Source: Marsupella aquatica
Lineage: Eukaryota; Marchantiophyta
Length of the DNA: 64,000 bases
Reading direction: 5' to 3'
NCBI GenBank assembly: GCA_973895155.1
Contig: OZ316894.1
Location: 24,676,001-24,740,000, forward strand
How positions within the stretch are numbered: position 1 is the stretch's first letter; each line of letters opens with the position of its first letter. Made by a program: the position numbers and the translations under genes. A model generated the notes under the pieces. It saw only the letters and a program-made list of their open reading frames with translations, had not been told where the DNA came from and searched no databases. Of this stretch, positions 34,175 through 44,900 are shown piece after piece.

Positions 34175-35434
34175 TCAATCGTCATGTGGAGTAGCAGCTT
34201 CCACGGTCATCATGCGTCGCACGCTCCGCAGTCCAATCGCCTGGCAGTGTCGGTGGTGAACTGATGGCGATAGTGATTTGGTGAAGAGATCCGCACAGTT
34301 GTCTGCATTTGAAATCTGCAAAATGTTGATCTCTTTTCCGTGTAACTCGTGGGTGTAGAAAAACTTTGGAGCTATATGCTTCACGCGATCGCCTTTGATG
34401 AATCCTTTTGTGATCTGCTGTATACATGCTGCGTTATCCTCAAAGATGTTAGTAGGCTTTGTTAGTGGTGGTAGGCCGCATTTGGTGTTGATGTGGTTTA
34501 TAAAGGATCGTAACCAAACGGCTTCACGACTAGCTTCATGTAGAGCTAAGATTTCTGAGTGATTTGATGAGGTTGCTGTTAGGGTCTGTTTCACGCTTTT
34601 CCAAGAAAAAGCGGTACCCCCTATGGTAAAAACATATCCAGTTTGGGATTTTGCGGTATCAGTGTCAGAGAGGTATCCGACATCCGCATATCCTATGAGC
34701 TCGTGGTTTGCATCGAATGGGTAAAATAACCCGATATCGGTGGTTCCACGTAGATATCTAAATACGTGCTTAACTCCATTCCAGTGTCTGGCTGTGGGAG
34801 TTGCACTATGTCTAGCTAGTAAGTTAACTGCAAATGCAATGTCTGGTCGTGTCTGATTTGCTAAATACATTAATGTTCCTATCGCAGAAAGATACGCAGT
34901 TTCTGGTCCTAATATTGGTTCATGTTCTTCGCGCTTGCGAAAAACATCAGTATTGTTTTCTAATGAACGTACCACCATTGGTGACGTCAATGGGTGTGCT
35001 AGGTTCATATTGAACTGTTTTAGGATCTTTTCGGTTTGTGTGGTTTGGTGGAGCATCATGCCAGTAGGTAAGATCTCCAGTTGTAATCCTAAGCAAAAGT
35101 TTGTATGTCCAAGGTCTTTCATCTCAAATGTTGATTTAAGACAAGTAATAGTATCTTCGGTAATTTGGGGTGTCCCAAATATGTTTAAGTTGTCAACATA
35201 TATATAAACGATGACATATTCGTCATCCACATGTTTAATAAATAAACATGGGATAATGGCATCATGGGAAAAACCCATGGCAATCATTTCATCAGTAAAT
35301 CTTTGATACCATACTCTGCCACTTTGTTTCAGGCCATATAATGCCTTCAACATGCGGATAGCTAGTCCACGGCGAGTATTCTGTACGGTTGACACAACGG
35401 TGTCGTTATTATGAGTTACATGTGTAGATGACAC
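34175..35434 (-). pseudogene. Copia reverse transcriptase C-terminal part and RNase H
   Basis: Contains LKALYGLKQSGRVWYQRF, the active-site segment IYVDNLNIFG, LMYLANQTRPDIAFAV and the RNase H region GYADVGYLSDTDTAKSQTGY through TATSSNHSEILALHEAS. The reverse transcriptase motif is normally YVDD; here the second aspartate is Asn (codon at 35191-35189 on the minus strand), which should abolish polymerisation. The frame differs from that of the preceding segment, so a frameshift lies between them at about 35435-35470. It ends about 310 bp before the 3' LTR. Confidence 0.9.
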
Positions 35435-35460
35435 ATGAGGTGTAACTTGAGATAATTGTT

Positions 35461-36732
35461 TTATAACTTATGTAAATATGGGATATGCGATTTAGCGCCT
35501 TGAGCTAAAGCTCGGCGACGTTGCTCCAACTCGGGAGGTGATCGCATGTATAGACAAGTGTCTAGAGTTCCATATAGATATGTGGTCGCAACATCCAGTT
35601 GTCGCATTTGTAGTTTGTGAAAAATGGCAAATTCGATAAGGTATCGGAATGTTGTGCTATCCATAACTGGTGAGTAAGTTTCATCGTAATGAATTCCTGG
35701 TTGTTGAGTAAATCCTTTCCCTACCAGACGTGCTTTGTAGCGTACAACTTGGCCTTTATCATTTCTTTTGTGGACGAATGTCCACTTGTAGCCAATGAGG
35801 TGTACGTCTTGCGGTGTTGGTTCAATTGGACCAAAAGTGTGTCTGCTTAGTAGGGAATCTAATTCTCCGTTTATAGCTTTTTGCCATTCAGGCCAATCTG
35901 GTCTGTTTTGGCATTCTAAGATAGATATTGGTTCGGGTGTTTCGTCTGTGATATGTGTTGCCACCATTAATGCAAAAGCATCATCTATTGAAGTAGTATT
36001 TCTATCCCACATCGTACCGGTGTGTGCGTAGTGGATAGAAATCTCTTCATGAGTTGTGGATTCGGTATGATCGACATCAGGTGAAGGTGATATAGATGAA
36101 CCATGCCTTCTTGGTTGTTTATCTTTTGATCCCAAAGGTCTACCTCGTTTGGCACGAGGCTGGGATGTACTTGCTGGCTCACTTGATAATTCAATGAGAG
36201 TGGATGCTCTCGCAGCTGGAATATGTGAGCGGGTAACTTGTGATGTATCGATGAAACCGTCGGGAAGTTCTTCCACAATTTTGTGGAGTTGTAAAACTCG
36301 TTGAACTTCTTTCTCCCCTTGATTGGTTCGAAGGTCTTGCCAAAATGGCGAATGTCTTTCCCACTCCAAAGGTGGTTGTGGGTGTGCAGGGGTTATTAAT
36401 GATGGATAAACGTGTTCATCAAAATGGCAATCTAGGAATCTAGATTTAAAGACGTAGCCAGTTGTAGGCTCCATATATCGGATTATGGACGGAGAGTCGA
36501 ATCCGATGTATATCCCCAACTGTCGTTGGGGTCCCATCTTGGTTCGTTTGGGTAGAGTAATGGGGACCATTACTTGATATCCAAATGAACGAAGATGTGA
36601 TAGGTCTGGTTTGATACCATTAGCAATTTGGTATGGGCTATAGGTATTAAAAGCCGATGGGCGGTATTGAATTAATGCATTAGCCTGTAATATGGCATGT
36701 CCCCATGCTGAGACGGGGAGTTTTGACTGCAT
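35461..36732 (-). pseudogene. Copia integrase C-terminal part and reverse transcriptase N-terminal part
   Basis: Opens with the conserved post-integrase segment SKLPVSAWGHAILQANALI, then RSFGYQVMVPI and KMGPQRQLGIYIGFDSPS, a Ser/Arg-rich linker, and the reverse transcriptase start (WPEWQKAINGEL, GYKWTFVHKRN, YKARLVGKGFTQQPGIHYDE and the FRYLIEFA region with QLDVATTYLYG). The first catalytic aspartate segment (QLDV) is present. The segment is in another frame from the integrase core before it, meeting it with a one-base overlap at 36732, the sign of a single-base shift. Confidence 0.9.
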
Positions 36733-37529
36733 TAGTAATGGGCGTGCATTAACTGAAGGCGTTTAATGACCGCTTCAGCTAATCCATTCTGAAAATGCAC
36801 GTGAGGTACAAGATATTGTACGTCGATGCCAAGTGATGTGCAAAAGTCGTCAAATGTTTTGGATGTGAATTCCCCTGCATTGTCCACCCTTAGTGCCTTA
36901 ATGGGGTGATCTGGGAATTGTGCCTTCACGCGCAGGATTTGCGCCAAGATGCGAGGCATCACCATGTTTCTCGTTGAAAGCAGGGTCACATTTGACCATT
37001 TAATGGATGTGTCGATTAATACCATAAAGTAGCGGAAAGGTCCGCTTGGAGGGTTAATTGGCCCGCAAACATCTGCATGGATGATTTCCAAGAATTGGGG
37101 TATTTTAGTTGGCAATTTTGATGTCGTGGGCCTTGTTATTAATTTGCCGCATGAGCATGCAGTGCATGGGGTGCTCGCTGGAATGTGGCGTGTATTTAAT
37201 GGAATGCCTCTTGAATTCTTAATGATTTTGGTTAGCATTGATTGGCCGGGGTGGCCGAGGCGTGCATGCCAAAGCGCATGCAATTCGCTTGTGTTGGCAT
37301 TGTTATGCAGACATTCAATATGAGTTACATAAAACCCGCAAGGATACGAGAAAATGGTTTCTTTAATGGTTTTCCCCGTAGGGGTATTTTCAACCAAGTG
37401 TATCACTTCTTGGTCTCTGGTATCGCCCGTCTGGACGTGTAGTCCATTTGCTCGTATATCTCTAAAACTGAGGAGATTACGGGTTGCGTTCGGGGCAAAA
37501 ATGGCAGATTCTATGTGAATCGTTGTACC
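36732..37529 (-). pseudogene. Copia integrase core
   Basis: The frame is the same as gag and is separated from it only by a TAG at 37530-37532. It contains the pre-integrase zinc segment (LWHARLGHPGQ and CTACSCGK) and the integrase core with HADVCGP, RVDNAGEF and HFQNGLAEAV, which hold the D, D and E of the catalytic triad. The usual PQQNG before the glutamate reads HFQNG. Confidence 0.9.
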
Positions 37530-38858
37530 CTACGGGAGTCTAAGGGAAGCTAGGCCGAAGCCTTCTTCTATTTGGCTAGGGTCATTTATAGTGGTCAGGG
37601 ATCTATGTGAGGGTGTGATCTTGTAAAAAAGGTGTCTATCTCGGAGGATAATATACGTAGTCGCACTATCGATAATACATGTGTTGTGGCTATTTAAGTC
37701 TGGTGTAGTGGAGCTACTTGCCACTAAGTGTGCCTCGGGTTGGGCGGGTAGGTCTGAAAAGTCTTGGAATGGGTCACTCGACTCCATAACCGCCCCGTGG
37801 ATTTCACGGGGTGGTGCCCTAGAGGTTTGTTCATCCTGGATGGACCGTTGATATAGTTCTCTGAGGTGTTGCGGGATTCTACAGTTTCTCGCTAGGTGGT
37901 TTGTCATGCCACATTCATGGCATTTCGATCGTTCTCGTTGTTGTCGGGATTGTGACCAATCGTTTCTATGGTTGTTGTTATATGTTCTTCCACCGCCGCG
38001 TCCTCCACGTCCACCACGTCCGCCACATCCTCCTCGTCCTCTGTGTCCTCCGCGTCCTCCACGTCCTTCGCGTCCTCCGCGTCCTCTAAAGGTCCGTTGG
38101 GAGTTATATTGTGGATATTGGTTATAGAAACTCCCCCTGTTGTGGGTGTTTCTTTGGTTGCCATTCCTAGTACGCTTAATGCCCTGCCTGGATGTGGAGG
38201 GTTCAGCGTTTTTGATATTATGGGTTTCACTCTGTGATCCTGAGGGCATTGTACCCGCAGGGCATTTTCTAGAGTTAACTAAAAGAAGCTCTTGGTTTCT
38301 TTTTATGACTAGGAGGTGGGCGATGAGCTCGGAGTATTGTTCGAACTTCATGTTCCGATACTGAGTTGATAGTAACACGTTCGAAGAGTGAAACGTGGAC
38401 AAGGTCTTTTCTAGTAAGTCCTTGTCGGTGGCTGGCTCGCCACAGAGTGCGAGGGTTGAAGTTATTCTAAAGAGTTCGCTATTATAGACTAAAATAGAGG
38501 TAAAGTCCTGGACCCGCAGGTTTAGCCAGTCTTGCCTGGCTTTAGGTAGTTCGACCAGTTTTTGGTGGTCGAATCGGGTCTGGAGCGCTGTCCATAGTTC
38601 ACGAGGGGTTGAGAGGTGCATGTATTGTCTTTGCAAGAATCTATGGATGTGGTGTCTGAGGAATACTAGAGCCTTGGATTCATTGGCTTTAGTTAACGGG
38701 TCTGGTTGGGGTTCGCCAGCTAGTATGGGTTGAGCTATCCTTATAGCTGGGAGTAGGGTTAGCGAGGTTAGGTTCTCTTTGAGGTTCATGGACCATTTCA
38801 GGTAGTTGCTACCATCGATTTCTAGGGCTGGAAAGGTTAGTTTCTCTAGGTTGGTCAT
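37530..38858 (-). pseudogene. Copia gag and protease
   Basis: A 442-residue frame. The capsid-like region is residues 1 to about 210 (FPALEIDGSNYLKW, then LVFLRHHIHRFLQ). A Gly/Arg-rich RGG stretch follows at about 255-295, and then a CCHC zinc knuckle, CHECGMTNHLARNC. The aspartic protease is marked by IIDSATTYIILRD; many plant copia elements of this type carry DSATTH at this place. The TAG that ends the frame sits at the point where related elements read on into integrase, so it looks like a disabling mutation. The ATG at 38858 follows a long leader. Confidence 0.9.
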
Positions 38859-39877
38859 CGGGGTGGTGGCTTGATTCCTTTTAATGGTAATTGGGGCTTA
38901 TTTACTAGTAAGTATAGTAAAAGTCGACAAAGCACATTTCTGCGGCATGCAAAGTGGGGCTGGGTGTAGAGAGCATGCAAATCCGAAATTCGATTTTAGG
39001 GTGTGCACTTAGGATTTAGGTTTTCCTTGGTATTTGGTAACTGCAAAGTTTCCTTTGTATTAGTTCTTTCCTTTGTTAAACTGTGCAGTAATGAAGTTTT
39101 GCAGTTTATGCAATTATGGGTGGTAATTTACTCGTGACCTGGTTAAGTGCACATGCGGCTTTGTAAGGTTAATTTTCTTTGTTACGAAATGCAGTTATGG
39201 AGGTTTTGCGGTTATGTGCGCTTATTTGGTTAAGTGCAACTTTTCCTTTGTGATTGAAATCTCTTTGACTGATTTTGCAGTTAAGGAGGTTTTGCACTTA
39301 GCAGCGGTTTTCGAGGTTTTCTCGACGTTTTGACATTTTTGTTGCGAGATTTGTCGACGTGCCGTCCTGCACCCGGGTCTCCTTTGATCAGGTTCATTTT
39401 TTTTTCTTCTTTGCCAGGCCTGCTTTTCTCTCCTCTGTTCACTTTGCTCTTGTCCTTATGGAGATCGGGCCTTCCATGCTCGTTGTTGTGTCTTCGATTC
39501 TTTAAAGAAAAAGGGTTCTTATCGCTTCTCCTTTCAATGCTGCCCTTATGCCAACTACTTTCTTGCAGTAGTCATTTAGGGTGAAATCGTGAGCAGACAG
39601 TTGTCATTTATGTTCTCTCCCGTTCTTCAAGGATTCTCCTTCTGTGCTTATCAATTGATGAAACTCTGATCCATCATCGGCTCTACACTATCCATCGATT
39701 CGCTCACAAGTCTTTTGTTATCTTTCGTTCGTTTTGCTCCAGTAATAACCAGACTCACGTTCTCCATCTCCAATCACTCATTGTCCATTCAGCATAAAAA
39801 AAAAATTCTCAAATCTTCCATGGTCTGTTCTCTCTTTTCTTCTTCACTCTGCTGGCTGAGACCTCGTGCTGATAACA
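38859..39877 (-). other. Copia 5' untranslated leader with primer-binding site
   Basis: About 1.0 kb separates the 5' LTR from gag, which is long for copia elements. Directly inside the LTR the minus strand reads TGTTATCAGCACGAGG; its first 12 bases match the usual initiator-Met tRNA primer site TGGTATCAGAGC at nine positions. The leader has no long open frame of its own. Confidence 0.7.
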
Positions 39878-39987
39878 TGTCAAGGTATGAATGAGAATGA
39901 GTACGTGTATAGTCAGGAATGTAAGTACATATAGGGTGGTCGGATGACCGGCTGGTCCGGTCATCCGGTCAGAGGTAGAGTCTAACA
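39878..39987 (-). repeat. 5' LTR (110 bp)
   Basis: Same boundaries and sequence as the copy at 33753 apart from three A/G differences, about 97 percent identity. It is followed by the GAAGG target duplication at 39988-39992. Confidence 0.95.
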
Positions 39988-42300
39988 GAAGGACATTAAG
40001 GCCAAGATACTGCTCTGGGGGCTTTATATGAGGTCACTAATCACCCATAGCAAAAGTAAGGTCCATTTGATTCCCTAAACTTATGGTGAATTCACAAAAC
40101 CTCACCGCCAATTGTTCTCTTTTCATTCCCTCTAAGATCAAATCTGTATTGTCTGAATTAAATAACATTTCACAATAGTCTATTTGCGTTAATCACAGGT
40201 ATTCACTTAGACTCATGCAGTAGGGCACACAATTTTGATATAGCACCAGCTAAGATATTTCTAGGGACCCATCTATCTTATTGAATGTAACAACCGCTGG
40301 AGGGCAGGGTCCGTGAACTAATTGGTGTAGAGTACGTAAGACCCTGGAATGGGGGATTACAGTTGTATGCCACTGACACCCAACGCTGGAAGCCTGGGGG
40401 GGAGGGTGGGTTGCAAATGTTACCACCCTGGGCACTTGGGCCCAGGGCGTTAGATTACATGAACCAAAGTCTCGGCGGCCATCACGAATAAAGTTCTCAG
40501 GGTAATAAACACCTCTAAACTGGGCTCCAAACATTAAAAAATGTTTTTTTCTGTTACTATCTTTACCCCTAAATTTGGTATTAAAAGCCCCTACAATTAG
40601 TTCTTATAATTCTCTAAATTGGATTAAAACACCCTTAATCCTCACCAACAAAACTTTCAAATCTTCTGCTCAATCAATTAAAAACCCCCTAATTTATAAG
40701 TGCTCAATGGGTAGGAAGAAAGAAATGAGGACCTGGGGACCAAAGTTTCAAATTTTGCAAAAAAAAGCAAAAGTCCAACTCACTGACCAGGCTGTCCAGT
40801 AAGTTACAAACAGTTGTCTCATTGCATCCACTCTCTAACAGGGTTCATGAGTATATTGGTGGGAAAACACAAACCAAATATAAGAAATTAAACTGGTTTA
40901 AGTATATTGTCAAAGTATTGTTTACAGCGCAATGTATGGCATAATGCTTCAAAAACAAGAGTTTGGAGGGGTTATCCTTGCCTATATAATGCTTTGGTAA
41001 TAGGACCTTCATACATTTAAAGGCCTAAGAAATTTTAATTTTTTTGTACTTTAGTAAAAATAGAGGAGAATTTTACAATGAGCTGATCCAAATCTTGACT
41101 TTGCATTCTTCTCCAATAATGCCCCCAAGATTATAAAGTGAATATCCACAAAGGGCATTAGGATCTAGATGATGCATCCAAGTCTAACCTGTAGCAAAAA
41201 CAGAGCAAGTCATCCAAGTATAATGGGTAGCCAAACCCAAAGCAAGAGTTGAGAGACTGGTTTAAGTATACAGTACTTCTCTTTAGAGGGCATGCCTCCT
41301 CTGGAAACAAGACCTTTGTACTTCAAGGGCTGAAAGATTTTTAAATATTTTTCTAACTTTGTTACAAGTAGAGGAGAGTCTCGCTAAAGAGGTGATCCAA
41401 AGCTTCACTAGGCATCATGCTCCCAAAATGCCCTGAAAAATACAAACGGAAAAAGCATAAAAAGCATCCTGTTTTACAAGGCATTGTGTGCCATAATGCC
41501 CCCCCAAATGAGAGCATGGAGCTTGAGTTTTGAGGGGCTATCCCGGGGCTATTTTGGCCCCTAACACTCTGGTAATAGAATCTTAATACACTGAAGGGCC
41601 CTAAGAGATTTTATTTTTCAACTTTTAATTCCTTTGCCACTAAAGATGTTCAAATTGATAATGCTGAGATGGTTTTGGGTATATTTACAAATATGCCATG
41701 AATTTGTATAAAGACAACAAGTTCAACAAAGTAACCAAGGTGAGAATATACTAAAAAAGTGGCAATGACCATATTGTAAAGTATAACATCTTTATTGGAG
41801 TTTGTCTTTAGGGGTTTGATTTTTTTTTATTAATTTTAGCAAAAGCCTAGGAGAATCTTCATATATATCACAGTGCCCAAGGGCAAAAAATGTCAAACCT
41901 GGAGACATGATCCCAAAGGCAAAGCAACCCAGTGAAGAGGAGGAAAAGAGGAGAAAGGGCCTCAAGAAAAACAAGTCAGGCCCCCCCAACCAAAAGCCTA
42001 CTAAAGAACAAGGACCAAAAAGTAACCTATAAAGGAGCCATGAAAGCTAACACCCTATTGATTCGAGAACTGAAAAGCTTGGTATAGCTCCAGAGTAAAC
42101 CGCATAGGAGGGTCATGAAGAGTTGATCCAGTTCTTGACTGTGCATTCTTTTCCTTTGCAAATTACATAGAGCAAAATCATCACCAATGGCCTCAAGCTA
42201 ACTGTACTGGGTAGCAAAAACATAAATCCAAATTTGAGAGAGGGTTTAAGCTCTACACTACCCATCCAACCTATTCTGTCAAACATCATCATCTATGACG
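39988..42300. repeat. Array of diverged 230-bp repeats right of the retrotransposon
   Basis: Copies or fragments related to 33500-33752 lie at about 40910-41140, 41290-41440, 41478-41640 and 41810-41890, all in the same orientation. Shared words are ATAATGCCCCC, TTTTAGTAA, GGAGAATCTT and CATTCTTCTCCAATAATG. Between them the DNA is AT-rich. No gene is recognised. Confidence 0.65.
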
Positions 42301-42715
42301 CGTTGAATTGCTGCAACCAGCGAAGTACATCAGAACACTACTTTTTCCAGCTTTTTACACTAGACATATGTCAGGAGCTGAGCTCAGCCAAGCCCAATAG
42401 AGTAGTGTAGAGTAGAGTAGAGAGCAACAAAGCTGACACAATTATATGATCAGCAATAAGAAAGCAAACAAGGCAAGCTGGAGGGCATGACTGCACTCTC
42501 AGAGCATCCACACGACTCCTGCGAAACGAAAACATTGATGGGTCTGATGGTACTCCTCCGAATCTGACATCACAATTAAAAAAATGTCGGAAGAAGAAGA
42601 AGTGGTGTTGTTCAGTTGTTGAGACTGAGGACTGATGAGGACGGTGAATGAGGAGCACTGTCTGGACCTGTTCCCCTGGCAAAACAATTTTTGCCTAGCT
42701 TTGTGGTTGACTTCC

Positions 42716-42718
<3 letters not shown>

Positions 42719-42754
<36 letters not shown>
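42719..42754. repeat. (CT)n microsatellite
   Basis: About 17-18 uninterrupted CT dinucleotides. Confidence 0.97.
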
Positions 42755-42757
<3 letters not shown>

Positions 42758-44900
42758 GCTTGCCCGTCCGCTCATCTCGGAATTCGAAGACTCCCCATGT
42801 CCTCTAAAGCTTTTGTTGATGGGAGTGCTGCTCTCTGCAAGATCATCACTTCACCTCACCTCAGCTCACCTCAATTCACTGCCCTTCACACTCCATTACG
42901 TTGTGAAGAAACAAAGATCTGGAAAATAAATCCAGCTTACAAATCCGTGTTTGCTGAAGCACATCGTTGATTCATACTCAAGACTGAGGTTTGTGCTGAA
43001 TGCTTACTAATTAATCGAGGGAGCAGCCACAAAAAAGGTCTGCTCTGGTACAGAGCACAGATCTGGTTCTCTATTAGAAGATCTGATGTGGAGGTTGGCG
43101 ATCGGGGCGTTCTCTGAGACGTTGAGACTTGAGGGAGATTAATGGCACCGCACAATGCGGAGACTAGAGTCCAGATTGCAGATTCGGATTCAGATACACT
43201 GTGTGTAATAGGTGGATGCCGGATATTCCTCGGGTGCTGACTGGGAACGGCGCCCCTGTCTCGTGGGGTTTGTGACTTTGTGGGTATGTCGGATAGGGAC
43301 TGGTGGTCAGGGTGGGGGACGCTGAAGGAATGGCGAGTCACTGGTACTATCCCTTTTTTTGAGTATGTGACCGTCGGGAGCAAAGATCGGAGCACTTTCT
43401 GAGATCCCTTTTCCGCCCCTTTCTTTAGGGTCCTCATTAGTCTCCATCATTCTTCCTTGTCTTCCCTCCTGGCTGTCATCGCATTATGCTCACCTCGACA
43501 GCCCAATCTGGAGTTTTGACTGGAGTTAACGAGTGGAAACGCAGACAGCACTCTCCTGAGCGATCTGTTGCGATGCGAATTTGAAAATAATTATCTCGGT
43601 ATGTGACACTATCGCTACAACTACAACGGTAGTTTTTCTTCCGTCGTCTTTTGTTGGTCTGCCTGCACCTCACGGTTCACTCGAATCTGTGCTTTTACTC
43701 GAGTTAGATGGGGACAATGCTGTGAATTGCCCCACCTTCATGAGCAGCAGTGAATAGGACAATTCAGTACAGTAGTGAACTAGTGGTCGGTTAGGGAGGA
43801 GCTTTGTTGCCAGATCTGCTTTGAAAAAAGTTCCTTTCCGAGTAGATTTTCGACTGTTGATGCATCCGTCCAGCATTGTGTCGTTCTGAGAGGGACGAAT
43901 GAGCAGCACCGCTGTCGTCGTTTGCCAAGTGGAGGTTGTTAGTAAGTCATCCCGGAGTCAAACGGTGAAGTTCACAGCAACTGATGGTAATAGCCGGATA
44001 TTACATCTGTCTGGTCACATTGGATTGAGAAGTCATAGAGTTCCGGATCTGTCATTGTTCGTTACGTTGCACGGATCGAGCTTTACATTGCAGAAGTCGA
44101 CGAGAGAGCTCCAGATCTCTTTCCTGTTGTCAGATCTGATCGAACTGATCTGTGTTTTGTGTTTGGAAATGTGTCGGAGAGACTCTCTTTTTGCTTAGGC
44201 GCGCCCGTCCGGCATTTTAATTAGGTTGAGGAAGAAGAAATGTGACAGATTTTTGAAGAAATGAACATCCAAAATTGGCCCACTACTTCGTGGTTCAATG
44301 TGATCTGTGAGATTCTCCTTCCGCGCTGTAGTGAGGGGAACACTACAGTTCCAGAACTTTCTCTGAACATCCTGATTCTACCTCTCTTGAATGGCAACAC
44401 AGAACGTTCGCTCTCTTTTGCTTGAGGGGCATTCGTCAGCTTGAAGAAGAGCCCGACCTTGAGGAAAGAAAGGAGTGATTGAGGAGGACCATGATAGGAT
44501 GATGAGGAAGTCTTGGCAAGGAGGAAATGACGATTTGGATTTTTATACGAGTTAGGGAGTGTTGTCTATTTGTCTTGCTGTTTGAGGTACTAACGCTACA
44601 GATGGGTTCACTGATCGTACAGTGCTGAAGGAAACAGGTGTCATCGTATGCATCGTGACTGGAGGATGGTCCTTGTGGACCAGATCTGTGGAATGCCGTC
44701 GTTGCTGGGATGCGTAGACTTGGAAGATAACGTTTTCTGGCTTGCTAGCTGGTAACAGCGAAGTGGACGAGCCATTGGAGCAACAGCAGCAACAGAAAAA
44801 GAAGAGATTGCTTTCTTCGTCTTTTCCTAATCCAGTCGTACATTTCTACTCTTTAATTTGGGTTGGCCCCTTTCAAGACGAACTGCGAACGAATCTCACA
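42755..44900. other. Upstream region of the GMPPA-type gene
   Basis: No coding exon is recognised. Open frames on both strands are low in similarity to anything known. AGATCTG and GATCTGT words are unusually frequent between 43.0 and 44.7 kb. The last 150 bp, with a CAGCAGCAACAG run at about 44780, probably belongs to the 5' leader or promoter of the gene starting at 44901. Confidence 0.45.

Larger units (their letters stand above)
33753..39987 (-). mobile_element. Complete Ty1/copia LTR retrotransposon, inactivated
   Basis: A 6,235-bp element on the minus strand. It has two 110-bp direct LTRs beginning TG and ending CA, a 5-bp GAAGG target duplication (33748-33752 and 39988-39992), a polypurine tract next to the 3' LTR and a primer-binding site next to the 5' LTR. 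Gene order is gag, protease, integrase, reverse transcriptase, RNase H, which defines the copia superfamily. The LTRs differ at three positions, all A/G, so the insertion is fairly young. Coding is broken by one in-frame stop and two frame changes, and the reverse transcriptase active site is altered. Confidence 0.95.

Noticed and set aside
37901-38237. Plus-strand frames rich in Pro/Ser/Arg
   Set aside because: They are antisense to the RGG-coding repeat of the copia gag.
42937-43437. 166-codon minus-strand frame
   Set aside because: Ser/Thr/Pro-rich with no domain and no exon neighbours; likely chance.
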